Positions 25,030 to 33,076 of a stretch of DNA of 64,000 bases are shown piece by piece (the first letter of the stretch is position 1; each line of letters opens with the position of its first letter). The stretch is from Pseudomonas yangonensis (GTDB lineage: Bacteria; Pseudomonadota; Gammaproteobacteria; Pseudomonadales; Pseudomonadaceae). Below the pieces are notes generated by a model that saw nothing but the letters and a program-made list of their open reading frames with translations, had not been told where the DNA came from and ran no database searches. A program made the position numbers and the translations under genes. The stretch lies in assembly GCF_009932725.1 (NCBI RefSeq), contig NZ_BLJU01000015.1, positions 62,001-126,000 on the forward strand, read 5' to 3'.

Positions 25030-26799
25030 TCAGTGGTTCAGAGCGGCACCAGCACCTTTGGGGGTACGCACGCTTTCCACCAGGTCCTGGATTTCCTGTG
25101 GCGGCTCGGCGGTGACCATCGATACGCCGTAGGCCACGGCGAAGTTGATCAGGGCGCCGACGGAGCCGAAGGAAGCCGGGGAGATACCCATGAACCACTG
25201 GTCCGGGGTATTGGGCAGCATGTTGGTTTCCGGAATGAAGAACCAGCCCAGGTAGGTGAAGATGTACAGCAGCGTCACCACCAGGCCGGCGACCATACCG
25301 CAGATCGCGCCCTTATCGTTCATGCGCTTGGAGAAGATGCCCATCATCAGTACCGGGAACAGGGTTGCCGCAGCGATACCGAAGGCCAGCGCCACCACCT
25401 GCGCGGCGAACCCGGGTGGATTCAGGCCCAGATAGGTCGCCAGCAGGATCGCACAGGCCATGGAGATCCGCGCTGCGCGCATTTCCCCCTTCTCGCTGAT
25501 TTTCGGATTGATCAAGGTCTTGATCAGGTCATGACTGATCGCCGAAGAGATCGCCAGCAACAAGCCCGCAGCCGTCGACAAGGCCGCCGCGATGGCGCCC
25601 GCCGCGATCAGACCGACGACCCAGCCGGGCAGGTTGGCGATCTCCGGGTTGGCCAGAACCAGGATGTCGTTGTTCACGGTCAGCTCGTTACCGTTCCAGC
25701 CACGCTCCTGAGCGGTCGCAGTGAAGGCCGGTGCAGCATCGTTGTACATCTGGATGCGGCCGTCGCCGTTCTTGTCTTCCCATTTGATCAGGCCGGTCTG
25801 TTCCCAGGTCCTGACCCACTCAGGACGCTCTTCGTAAGACAGGGCCGGGGCCGAAGCGCCTTCCGGATAAATGGTGGTCACCAGGTTCAGACGCGCCATG
25901 GAGGCAACGGCCGGCGCGGTGAGATACAGCAGGGCGATGAAGATCAGCGTCCAGCCAGCGGACCAGCGGGCATCGGCCACGCGCGGCACGGTGAAGAAGC
26001 GAATGATCACGTGCGGCAGACCGGCAGTACCGATCATCAGCGACATGGTGAACAGCACCATGTTCAGCTTGTTGTCGACGTCCGCGGTGTAGGCAGCGAA
26101 GCCCAAATCACGCACCACTTCATCGAGTTTCTGCAGCAGCGGCACGCCGGATTCGACGTGGTCACCGAACAGGCCCAGCGGCGGGATCGGGTTACCGGTC
26201 AGCTGCAGGGAGATGAAGATGGCCGGGATGGTGTAGGCCACGATCAGGACCACGTACTGAGCGACCTGGGTGTAGGTGATGCCCTTCATGCCGCCGAACA
26301 CGGCGTAGGCGAACACCACGGCCGCAGCGATCCAGATACCGGTGGAGTTGCTCACCTCGAGGAAGCGCGAGAAGGCAACGCCGGCACCGGCCATCTGACC
26401 GATCACGTAGGTCACGGAGATGATCACCAGGCAGATCACCGCAGTCAGGCGTGCGCCACGACTGTAGAAGCGATCACCGATGAAATCCGGCACGGTGAAC
26501 TTGCCGAATTTGCGCAGGTAGGGTGCCAACAGCATCGCCAGCAGCACGTAGCCGCCGGTCCAGCCCATGAGGAAGGTGGAGTTGGCATAACCGCCGGCGG
26601 CAATCAGGCCCGCCATGGAGATGAAGGATGCAGCAGACATCCAGTCAGCGGCAGTCGCCATGCCGTTGGTGACCGGATGCACACCACCGCCAGCGACGTA
26701 GAACTCCTTGGTGGAGCCGGCACGCGCCCAGATAGCGATGCCGATGTAGAGCGCGAAGGACGCCCCCACGAACAACATGTTGATAACGAATTGGCTCAT
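25030..26799 (-). CDS. sodium:solute symporter, large subunit (acetate-symporter-like, DUF4212 partner type)
   Basis: A 589-residue solute:sodium symporter with about 13 transmembrane helices. Recognisable segments are FYVAGGGVHPVTNGMATAAD, GYVLLAMLLAPYLRKFGKFT and the Na+-binding-type AAALSTAAGLLLAISSAISH. A large hydrophilic insertion at about residues 285-355 (containing DKNGDGRIQMYND, EF-hand-like) marks the subfamily that works with a DUF4212 small subunit, rather than the classical 550-residue ActP. Acetate or another small carboxylate is the likely substrate, by family. I start at the ATG at 26799, nine bases after GAGGAG, rather than the GTG two codons upstream. The small-subunit gene ends six bases earlier. 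Confidence 0.88.
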   Translation of the reverse strand: MSQFVINMLFVGASFALYIGIAIWARAGSTKEFYVAGGGVHPVTNGMATAADWMSAASFISMAGLIAAGGYANSTFLMGWTGGYVLLAMLLAPYLRKFGKFTVPDFIGDRFYSRGARLTAVICLVIISVTYVIGQMAGAGVAFSRFLEVSNSTGIWIAAAVVFAYAVFGGMKGITYTQVAQYVVLIVAYTIPAIFISLQLTGNPIPPLGLFGDHVESGVPLLQKLDEVVRDLGFAAYTADVDNKLNMVLFTMSLMIGTAGLPHVIIRFFTVPRVADARWSAGWTLIFIALLYLTAPAVASMARLNLVTTIYPEGASAPALSYEERPEWVRTWEQTGLIKWEDKNGDGRIQMYNDAAPAFTATAQERGWNGNELTVNNDILVLANPEIANLPGWVVGLIAAGAIAAALSTAAGLLLAISSAISHDLIKTLINPKISEKGEMRAARISMACAILLATYLGLNPPGFAAQVVALAFGIAAATLFPVLMMGIFSKRMNDKGAICGMVAGLVVTLLYIFTYLGWFFIPETNMLPNTPDQWFMGISPASFGSVGALINFAVAYGVSMVTAEPPQEIQDLVESVRTPKGAGAALNH

Positions 26800-26805
26800 G
26801 ACCAC

Positions 26806-27066
26806 TTACTCCTCGACGCCAAATTCTTTATCGAGTTTGTTCAGTCTCCACGCGTAGTGAAAAATGAGCCCGATGAAGAAGAGGATTGAGCCTTGCTGTG
26901 CGAACCAGAATCCGAGGTCGGAACCGCCAACCGAGACTCCCGCGACCATCGGGCGCAGAATCATGGCAAATCCGTAGGAAACCAGCGCCCAGACAATCAG
27001 GCTCCAGGTGATGAGCCGCACGTTGGCCTTCCAGTAGGCCGCGGCATTTGCTTGTTCAGAAGTCAT
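26806..27066 (-). CDS. DUF4212 small subunit of the symporter
   Basis: An 86-residue protein with two transmembrane helices (NVRLITWSLIVWALVSYGFA and GFWFAQQGSILFFIGLIFHY) joined by a loop, ending in the conserved YAWRLNKLDKEFGVEE tail. This is the DUF4212 family, which accompanies the sodium:solute symporter and stands in for YjcH of ActP systems. It is the first gene of the operon, six bases before the symporter start. The upstream divergent gap contains a 24-bp palindrome that could be its operator. Confidence 0.88.
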   Translation of the reverse strand: MTSEQANAAAYWKANVRLITWSLIVWALVSYGFAMILRPMVAGVSVGGSDLGFWFAQQGSILFFIGLIFHYAWRLNKLDKEFGVEE

Positions 27067-27161
27067 AGACGCCTCCGGTTATTGTTATTCTGATGCAGCT
27101 TCAAGCTAGCAGCAGGCCAGCCAGGACCGACAGATAGACATTGGTATTAGCTGCAGCGCAA

Positions 27162-27185
27162 CGTTTCGGACAATTGTCGGAAACG
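27162..27185. promoter_or_regulatory. 24-bp near-perfect palindrome, candidate operator
   Basis: CGTTTCGGACAA/TTGTCGGAAACG is self-complementary at 11 of 12 base pairs, with a perfect ACAATTGT centre. It stands 96 bases upstream of the DUF4212 start and 129 bases before the TonB receptor start. Its length and symmetry suit a dimeric regulator. The cognate protein is unknown. Confidence 0.5.
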
Positions 27186-27246
27186 CTGGAAACTGTAGAA
27201 GAAAAACGGCGCCTTCCAAGGCTATGAATAAGACAAAAACACATTT

Positions 27247-27265
27247 GATAGTGATTCTCTAAAAC
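27247..27265 (+). promoter_or_regulatory. possible weak Fur box
   Basis: GATAGTGATTCTCTAAAAC agrees with the Fur consensus at 12 of 19 positions, including the left GAT(A)-TGAT portion, and lies about 50 bases before the TonB receptor start. The right half is poor, so this is tentative. Confidence 0.3.
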
Positions 27266-27313
27266 ACTAGAATCCTGGGCCCTCACCTACCCGACGCCCC
27301 AAGGATTCACATC

Positions 27314-29446
27314 ATGCGACGCCTGGTCGTACCGCTTCTCGCCCTACCCGCTCTCGCCGGTCACACCGCCTTCGCCAGCACTGACAACGACACGCCGCTG
27401 GCACTGGAAGAAATGCAGATCACCGCCCCCAGCGAGCGGGCCGACGGCCCGGTGGATGGCTACCGGGCCAGCCGCTCGGCCAGTGCCACCCGTACCGATA
27501 CGCCGATTCACGAGATTCCGCAGTCGATCAGCGTAGTGCCGGCGCAGGTGGTGCAGGACATCGGCGCGGTGCGCCTGGAAGATGCGCTGGATTACGCCGG
27601 CGGCGTGGAGCGCGGCAACAATTTCGGTGGCCAGGGTCTGACCGAATTTCTGATTCGCGGCTTCAACAGCCAGGAGTTCTACCGCAACGGTTTCGCCGTC
27701 AACCGTGGCTACCCGAACATGCCCGACGCCAGCACCATCGAGCGCATCGAAGTGCTGCGCGGGCCGGCGGCCATGCTCTACGGCCGCAGCGATCCAGGCG
27801 GCACCTTCAACATCGTCAGCAAGCAGCCGCAGGCCGAACGCCGCACGGTGCTGGGCAGCCAGGTCAACAGCGAAGGCCTGCGCCGCGGCACACTGGACAC
27901 CACCGGCGCGCTGGACGAACAAGCCGCCTTCACCTACCGCCTGAACCTGGTGGCCGAAGGCGGCGACAGCTTCCGCGATGACGTCGAGAGCGAGCGCTAC
28001 AACGTCGCCCCGGTGCTGCGTTGGCAACTCAACGAGACCACCGCCGTCACCCTCGAAGGCGACTACCTGCACAACCGCCACCCGCTCGACCGTGGCGTCA
28101 CCCGCTACTCCAACCAGAACGGCAAGCTGCCGCGCGACCGCTTCCTCGGCGAAGAATCCGCCGGCAAGCTGACCAACGCCAACGCCACTACGCAGCTGCG
28201 CATCGAACACCTGCTCAACGACAGCTGGACCCTGCGCGGCGGCGTGCAGTACCTCGACGGCGAGCTTTCCGGCGGCGCCGTGGAGAACAACAGCAACGCC
28301 TACACCGGCTTGCCTGCAGGCTCCACGACCATCGGACGCAACTACAACGAGCGCTGGCTGAACTGGAACGACGTCAATGCCCAGGCCAACGCCGAAGGCA
28401 ACTTCGACCTCGGCGGCTTCGCCCATACCCTGCTTGTGGGTGTGGAGTACGACAAGTTCAACTACAACTCGCTGATCATCCGTTCGCCGGGCGGCAACGC
28501 TTACCCCATCGACCTGTACAACCCGGTACACGGCCAGCCGCTGCCGGCGCTGACCCGCACCACCACGCACGACGCCGAGACGCTGGAGTCCTACGCCTTC
28601 TACCTGCAGGATCAGATCGCCCTGACCGAACGCCTCAAGGCGCAGCTGGGCGCGCGCATCGAGCGCTTCGAGCAGAGCTATGACGACAAGCTCAACCGCA
28701 GCGGCAGCTGGGATCAGGCGCACAACGCAGTCTCGCCGCGCTTCGGCCTGATCTACGACCTCACCGACGAGCTGGCGGTATTCGCCAACACTTCGCGCTC
28801 GTTCAAACCCAATCGGGGCGCGGATCGCCTGGGCAATGCCTTCGATCCGGAAGAAGGCATCGCTCATGAAGTCGGTATCAAGTACGACATGGCCGACCGC
28901 GACCTGAGCCTGACCGCGGCGGCGTTCCATATCGTCAAGGAAAACGTGCTGACCAGCGACCCGCTGGATACCACGCGCAGCATCGCCGCCGGCGAAGTGC
29001 GCAGCCGCGGCTTCGATATCAACCTGGCCGGCAACATCACTCCGCAATGGCGGGTGATCGGCGGCTATGCCTATGTCGACGCCGAAGTCACCGAAAGCAC
29101 CAGCGCCACCATGCCGGTGGGCTCGCGCCTGGCCAACGTGCCACGGCACAGCTTCAACCTGCTCGACACCTACGAGTTCGACAGCGGCGCACTGGCCGGC
29201 CTGGGCCTGGGCCTGGGTGTGAAATACGTCAGCGAACGTCAGGGCCAGACCAGCAACAACACCTTCGACATGGACGGCTATAGCGTGGTCGACCTGCTGG
29301 CCTACTACCCGCTGACCGAGAACGTGCGCCTGAACCTCAACCTGAACAACGTGTTCGACAAGCACTATGAAGAGCGCGCCTGGAACGTCTGGGCCTACCC
29401 GGGCGAGCCGCGCACGCTGCAGGCGGGGATTTCCGTCAGCCTGTAA
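27314..29446 (+). CDS. TonB-dependent siderophore receptor
   Basis: A 710-residue outer-membrane receptor. It has a signal peptide (MRRLVVPLLALPALAGHTAF-A), then a TonB-box-like region with LEEMQITAP, and a plug domain at about residues 60-165 (HEIPQSISVVPAQVVQDIGA, ending ERIEVLRGPAAMLYGRSDPG). A 22-strand beta barrel runs to the C-terminus (GEPRTLQAGISVSL). The plug motifs are those of the FhuA/FpvA-like siderophore class. The substrate cannot be specified; there is no signalling domain after the signal peptide, so no surface-signalling role is expected. It is monocistronic and diverges from the symporter operon; a REP follows the stop. Confidence 0.92.
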   Translation: MRRLVVPLLALPALAGHTAFASTDNDTPLALEEMQITAPSERADGPVDGYRASRSASATRTDTPIHEIPQSISVVPAQVVQDIGAVRLEDALDYAGGVERGNNFGGQGLTEFLIRGFNSQEFYRNGFAVNRGYPNMPDASTIERIEVLRGPAAMLYGRSDPGGTFNIVSKQPQAERRTVLGSQVNSEGLRRGTLDTTGALDEQAAFTYRLNLVAEGGDSFRDDVESERYNVAPVLRWQLNETTAVTLEGDYLHNRHPLDRGVTRYSNQNGKLPRDRFLGEESAGKLTNANATTQLRIEHLLNDSWTLRGGVQYLDGELSGGAVENNSNAYTGLPAGSTTIGRNYNERWLNWNDVNAQANAEGNFDLGGFAHTLLVGVEYDKFNYNSLIIRSPGGNAYPIDLYNPVHGQPLPALTRTTTHDAETLESYAFYLQDQIALTERLKAQLGARIERFEQSYDDKLNRSGSWDQAHNAVSPRFGLIYDLTDELAVFANTSRSFKPNRGADRLGNAFDPEEGIAHEVGIKYDMADRDLSLTAAAFHIVKENVLTSDPLDTTRSIAAGEVRSRGFDINLAGNITPQWRVIGGYAYVDAEVTESTSATMPVGSRLANVPRHSFNLLDTYEFDSGALAGLGLGLGVKYVSERQGQTSNNTFDMDGYSVVDLLAYYPLTENVRLNLNLNNVFDKHYEERAWNVWAYPGEPRTLQAGISVSL

Positions 29447-29489
29447 AGCCAAGCGCCAGGTGAACTCGGTTCACCTGGCTTGTCACTTC

Positions 29490-29550
29490 GTAGCCCGGAT
29501 GCAATCCGGGGATGGCCTGCCATGCCGTTCCCGGATTGCATCCGGGCTAC
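29490..29550. repeat. REP element, type A, intact
   Basis: Perfect 21-bp inverted arms (29490-29510 with 29530-29550), beginning GTAGCCCGGATGC, flank a 19-base loop. It lies between convergent genes, after the TonB receptor. Confidence 0.88.
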
Positions 29551-29556
29551 GTGCCT

Positions 29557-30345
29557 TCAGAGCGGGTCGGAGACCAGCTCGATCGGCAGCAGGTAGCGGT
29601 CATCACCGTACTCGATGGGCAACTGGTAGCGATGGAAGTTTTCCTCGACGGTCCGGCATTCGCCGTCGATCAGCGCCATACGCCGCTCGACACGCGTGTT
29701 CTTCAGCAGCAGATCGCGATACCCGTCGTGCCCAGCCCGGTCGGTGATGATGACCACGCCCTTGGTTTCGCTGAATGCTCCGCTGCAGTTGGTATCCCAC
29801 TCGCCTCCAGCCGTTCTCACCGGTAACTCGCTCAACAATGGGCGCAGGCTATCGGTGTCCAGCAGGTAAAGATCGAGCCGGGTTTCATAGAACGGATTGG
29901 GCCGCGAACTGCCGCGCCGCGATATCCGCACACCGAATGCAATAACGTCTGCGCGCAGGCGATAAGGCGCGGTATCGAACCTCAAATCCTCGATAAAAAC
30001 CGCATCCCAATCCAGTCGATTGGGCTCGACCAGGCGCGCCAGGAAACGCTGCCTGGCGCTATCGAACACCAGCAATTCCAGGTCCGTTTCCCCGTAGCCA
30101 TCGTGTTCGGCGCGCACCAGCGGCATCGCAAGCAGAGTCAGGTGAGGCCGTGCCGGCCAGACCTTGCAGATGCTGCGCTCGGCATCCACCCGGTAGTGCC
30201 CACGCTCGTCGTCCGGCGCCTGGCCGGCCGCATGGCCCGGATGGGCCATCTCGATCCAGGCCGGCAGTCGCTGGCGGCAATCTTCAGCCTGTGCGGCGCT
30301 GCTCAGCAGCAAGCCGCCCAGGGCTGCGGCAAGAAGCCTTTTCAT
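29557..30345 (-). CDS. 262-residue periplasmic protein, unknown function
   Basis: A signal peptide with a typical Ala-x-Ala site (MKRLLAAALGGLLLSSAAQA-E) is followed by a globular, charged mature domain. The mature part contains ten or so short beta-prone stretches (DLELLVFDSARQRFLARLVE, RLDLYLLDTDSLRPLL) and four cysteines (EDCRQR, RSICKVW, DTNCSGA, DGECRT), so disulfides are likely. I recognise no family. It is the last gene of a minus-strand run below creD. GGAGG lies 11 bases upstream of the ATG, within the end of the small ORF at 30284-30493. Confidence 0.75.
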   Translation of the reverse strand: MKRLLAAALGGLLLSSAAQAEDCRQRLPAWIEMAHPGHAAGQAPDDERGHYRVDAERSICKVWPARPHLTLLAMPLVRAEHDGYGETDLELLVFDSARQRFLARLVEPNRLDWDAVFIEDLRFDTAPYRLRADVIAFGVRISRRGSSRPNPFYETRLDLYLLDTDSLRPLLSELPVRTAGGEWDTNCSGAFSETKGVVIITDRAGHDGYRDLLLKNTRVERRMALIDGECRTVEENFHRYQLPIEYGDDRYLLPIELVSDPL

Positions 30346-30493
30346 CCTTGAGATCCTCCGGTTCGTCCCGCCGCGAGTCTACGCGGCTGCTCACCTGCAG
30401 CCCATGACGGCCATCGCGAAACAGCCAGGCGATGCGCAGCGCCAGCAGATGCCCGGCACGCGCATCCTCGCGCAAACCGATATGCCCGCTCAT
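30284..30493 (-). CDS. possible 69-residue protein coupled to the upstream small membrane protein
   Basis: The ATG at 30493 overlaps the stop codon of the preceding gene in a four-base ATGA arrangement typical of coupled translation. The product (MSGHIGLREDARAGHLLALR...) is basic and soluble with no recognisable family. Its last 20 residues overlap the start of the periplasmic-protein gene by 62 bases, in another frame, which is unusual. It may be a real small gene or a fortuitous frame. Confidence 0.4.
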   Translation of the reverse strand: MSGHIGLREDARAGHLLALRIAWLFRDGRHGLQVSSRVDSRRDEPEDLKDEKASCRSPGRLAAEQRRTG

Positions 30494-30801
30494 GCCCGAT
30501 ACCACAGGCGCATGAAGCCCAGCGCTAGCAGCAGGCCGACCTGGCCCAGCGCCGCGCACAACGACAGAAACGAACGCAGCGTGCTATTGCTCGCCGCGTC
30601 CTGGATACCGGTCAGGGCACTCCAGAAGCCCTCCGGCAGCACCATCAGGCTCAGGCTGGCCAGCGGCTTGCCGGTCAGCAGCAGGCCGTCGATCAGATTG
30701 AACCAGCCGCAGAACATCAGACCGATGAGGATCATCACCGCCACCACCAGACCGAGCCCAAGGCAGGCGGAAAATTGCATGAGAAGACGCATGGGGATCA
30801 C
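30490..30801 (-). CDS. 103-residue membrane protein downstream of creD
   Basis: Three hydrophobic segments (about residues 8-31, 44-58 weaker, and 78-100) indicate a small inner-membrane protein: MQFSACLGLGLVVAVMILIG, LLTGKPLASLSLMVL, and SLCAALGQVGLLLALGFMRL. The first in-frame Met is at 30801 and another lies three codons later. No family is recognised. It begins 44 bases after the creD stop on the same strand, so it is probably in the creD transcription unit, followed by the two genes below it. Confidence 0.72.
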   Translation of the reverse strand: MIPMRLLMQFSACLGLGLVVAVMILIGLMFCGWFNLIDGLLLTGKPLASLSLMVLPEGFWSALTGIQDAASNSTLRSFLSLCAALGQVGLLLALGFMRLWYRA

Positions 30802-30844
30802 CTTCGATAAAGGGCGCGGCCTGCACTGACCGCGCCGAACAGAT

Positions 30845-32188
30845 TCAGGCTTGCGCAGCGCTGCGGCCGACGCCGTACCAGTCCAGTTTGCGGGTCAGCA
30901 CCATCACGCTGCCGAGCACGCCGAACACCAGCAGCGAGCCCATCAGCAGGGCGTAGTCCTCGGCGTTGAGCAGGCCGTAGAGCATCGCGTACAACGCTGC
31001 CAGCAGGCTGCCGAAGCCCAGCCCGCGCTGCCAGCTATGCAGTACGAAACTGACGTAGAACCCGATCAGAGCGACGCAGGCGCTGGCGGACAGACCGTAG
31101 GCCAGGGCGAAGTCCAGATGTTCGGAGAGCGACAACAGCAGCAGGTAGAACAGCGCCAGCGACAGGCCGACCAGGGCGTACTGCACCGGGTGTACGGCCA
31201 GGCGCTTGAGCACCTCGAAGAGGAAGAAGGTGGCGAAGGTCAGAGCGATGAACAGCAGCGCATACTTGATCGCGCGGTCGGTCTTCAGGTACTGGTCGAC
31301 CGGGTCGACGAAACTCACCCCGAAGTTGCGGCCGAACAGCCCCTGGCAACGCTCGCTGCCCACGCAGTCACGCAAAGCCTCCTCCAGATTGGTGGCGAAG
31401 AAGCTGGTCTGCCACTCGGCCGTGAACCCCGCAGCGCTGATCTCACGACTGCTCGGCAGGTATTCGCCGACGAAGCTCGGATGCGGCCAGTCGGAGTGCA
31501 GCTTGACCCGGCTATCGCGCCCGACCGGCACGATCGAGAGCTGCTCGGTGCCCTGCAGTTTCAGATCGAAGGCGAACTCGAGCGTCTGCCCACCCTGCGC
31601 ATCCAGAGCCGGGAGCGGTGCATGCACGCCGGCGCCGAAATTATCGTCGCCGCTGCCCGGTGCGAAACTCAGGGTCTGGCCATTCAGGCGCAGTTGCAGG
31701 TCGTTGCTGATACCACGGATATCGCTGATGCCGACCGAGAGGAAGGGTTTCTCGAAGCGGTAGAAGCCCAGGTCTTCGCCCAGCCCGAGGCGCGCCGGCA
31801 GGCGGAATTGCCCGCTGACTTGGCTGTCGCTGCGGTACAGGCGCGCTTCGTAGATGCCGCGCGCTCGCAGCTCGGTGCCAACCTGCCCTTCGAGCACGAA
31901 GCGCTCCGGCAGGAAATACAGGCGGCCGCGGCGCTGACGCTCCTCGCTGTAGCGCTCGCCGGTCTTCTCGTTGGTTTTCCACTCATGCGTGGTCTTGATG
32001 TAGGGCAGCACCAGGATCGGCCCGGTGATCTGCTGGCGGTAGCTGGAACTGCGGGCGATGTCCTGCAGCACCTCATGGCGCAGCCCCTGTCGCTCGTCGA
32101 CCAGGCCATCGATCATCAGCAGGGGAATCATCAGCAGCAGAATCAGCAGGGCGATGGCGCCCAGCTTGAAGCCCAGGGAACGGCTCAT
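30845..32188 (-). CDS. creD: cell envelope integrity protein CreD
   Basis: A 447-residue inner-membrane protein, the main output gene of the CreBC two-component system. One helix lies at the N-terminus (GAIALLILLLMIPLLMIDGL). A large periplasmic domain follows, with the family phrases VDERQGLRHEVLQDIA and VDPVDQYLKTDRAIKYALLF, then about five more helices to the C-terminus. Start: ATG at 32188 (MSRSLGFKLG); the open frame continues upstream across the promoter region and hairpin and is not used. Expression of CreD relates to envelope stability and beta-lactam responses in pseudomonads. Candidate CreB boxes lie at 32262-32288, upstream of its start. Confidence 0.93.
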   Translation of the reverse strand: MSRSLGFKLGAIALLILLLMIPLLMIDGLVDERQGLRHEVLQDIARSSSYRQQITGPILVLPYIKTTHEWKTNEKTGERYSEERQRRGRLYFLPERFVLEGQVGTELRARGIYEARLYRSDSQVSGQFRLPARLGLGEDLGFYRFEKPFLSVGISDIRGISNDLQLRLNGQTLSFAPGSGDDNFGAGVHAPLPALDAQGGQTLEFAFDLKLQGTEQLSIVPVGRDSRVKLHSDWPHPSFVGEYLPSSREISAAGFTAEWQTSFFATNLEEALRDCVGSERCQGLFGRNFGVSFVDPVDQYLKTDRAIKYALLFIALTFATFFLFEVLKRLAVHPVQYALVGLSLALFYLLLLSLSEHLDFALAYGLSASACVALIGFYVSFVLHSWQRGLGFGSLLAALYAMLYGLLNAEDYALLMGSLLVFGVLGSVMVLTRKLDWYGVGRSAAQA

Positions 32189-32261
32189 GGTACGGCTCTC
32201 CGTAGCGAGTGAAGGTACGGCAGAGTCTGGGCAGGGGTGGTGGGATGCGTATGGGGCGAGC

Positions 32262-32288
32262 GTGGAGATTGTGTGGAGAATGCATGAA
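32262..32288 (-). promoter_or_regulatory. tandem CreB-box-like repeats upstream of creD
   Basis: Read towards creD the site is TTCAT-N6-TCCAC-N6-TCCAC: three pentamers at an exact 11-base pitch, each matching four of five positions of the cre-tag half-site TTCAC (known arrangement TTCAC-N6-TTCAC). Position (74 bases upstream of the creD start) and orientation fit activation by CreB. No half-site is perfect, so it is tentative. Confidence 0.5.
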
Positions 32289-32290
32289 AC

Positions 32291-32320
32291 AGAAAGGGCG
32301 CCGATTCGGGCGCCCTTTCT
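32291..32320 (-). terminator. terminator after the repeat-protein gene
   Basis: A perfect 12-bp stem (32291-32302 with 32309-32320, six-base loop), with A/T-rich outer ends (AGAAA/TTTCT), lies 46 bases beyond the stop of the tandem-repeat gene and just upstream of the CreB-like boxes, so it separates that gene from creD. No long T tract follows. Confidence 0.6.
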
Positions 32321-32366
32321 AACTGCAATGCGGCATGAGACTGCTCCCGCGTGATGGATATCCGGA

Positions 32367-32828
32367 TCAGCTGATACGGCTGGCACCTACGCGGTCGGCA
32401 CCATCTTCGGCTACACGGTTCAGGCCTACGCGGTCTGCACCACCTTCAGCTACGCGGTTCGGACCAACGCGATCGGCGCCACCTTCGGCTACACGGTTCA
32501 GGCCTACGCGGTCTGCACCACCTTCAGCTACGCGGTTCAGGCCTACGCGGTCTGCGCCACCTTCGGCTACCCGGTTCGGACCAACGCGATCGGCACCACC
32601 TTCGGCTACGCGGTTCGAACCAACGCGATCGGCGCCATCTTCGGCCACGCGGAAACGCTCCAGAGTACGCTCGGCACCGCCTTCGGCGACACGATTGATG
32701 CCTACGCGGTCAGCACCATCTTCGGCCACGACCGGTGCGGCGGACTGTTGCGCGGAAATCTGCGGCAGGGCAAATACACTGGCAGACAGAGTGGCAATAA
32801 CGAGGCTGGCGAGGATTTGCTTTTTCAT
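32367..32828 (-). CDS. secreted protein of nine tandem 13-residue repeats
   Basis: A 153-residue protein. A signal peptide (MKKQILASLVIATLSASVFA) is followed by a short Gln/Ala linker (LPQISAQQSAAPV), then residues 34-151 are nine consecutive repeats of the unit VAE[GD]GADRVGxNR, seven of them nearly identical. The second unit (VAEGGAERTLERFR) is 14 residues and the most divergent. Variation is concentrated at the x position (I, S, P, L, A). It has no cysteine and is rich in Gly, Asp and Arg. The SD AGGAGA stands eight bases before the ATG. Similar VAEGGxDR-type repeat proteins exist in other pseudomonads, as far as I recall, some under an uninformative 'phage infection protein' name; function unknown. 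The opposite strand is also open, a by-product of the repeat. Confidence 0.85.
   Translation of the reverse strand: MKKQILASLVIATLSASVFALPQISAQQSAAPVVAEDGADRVGINRVAEGGAERTLERFRVAEDGADRVGSNRVAEGGADRVGPNRVAEGGADRVGLNRVAEGGADRVGLNRVAEGGADRVGPNRVAEGGADRVGLNRVAEDGADRVGASRIS
32376..32729 (-). repeat. nine 39-bp tandem coding repeats
   Basis: The DNA unit is 39 bp, apart from one 42-bp copy, and repeats nine times inside the gene at 32367-32828. Adjacent copies differ by only a few bases, implying recent expansion or ongoing homogenisation and probable copy-number variation between strains. Confidence 0.9.
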
Positions 32829-33046
32829 GGTCGTTCTCCTGAAGAGGGGGTGAGCAACTGGCTACGGTTGTCATGTTACGCACGCCCCGGAATGGCAAAA
32901 GGCACATCTCGGGATAGTGACCATCGACGTCATCGATACCTGAAAAAGCGCTTATCGATCAGCCACATAGTCATCAGAAACGTCCCCGCGGCGTCATCCT
33001 CGCCTTCCGTCTGCTCGGCAGCTGCGCGGGCGAAAGGCACTGGAAT

Positions 33047-33062
33047 CTGTATAAAAAACCAG
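33047..33062 (+). promoter_or_regulatory. LexA (SOS) box upstream of the FAN1-like gene
   Basis: CTGTATAAAAAACCAG fits the SOS box CTG-N10-CAG, with the A/T-rich TATAAAAAAC core and flanking A/T as in the extended consensus. It ends 14 bases before the start codon at 33077, a typical place for LexA to block the promoter. The operon is therefore very likely damage-inducible. Confidence 0.88.
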
Positions 33063-33076
33063 TAAAACTTCGCAGC

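Noticed and set aside
27344..29452. 702-codon frame antisense to the TonB receptor
   Set aside because: Val/Ala/His-rich shadow of a clear receptor gene.
32376..32729. CRISPR array
   Set aside because: The 39-bp units are contiguous without spacers and encode an in-frame protein repeat.
32335..32853. 172-codon plus-strand frame with a PTRSAPPSATRF repeat
   Set aside because: It is the reverse-strand reading of the 39-bp repeats. The minus-strand frame has a signal peptide and a good Shine-Dalgarno; this one has neither.
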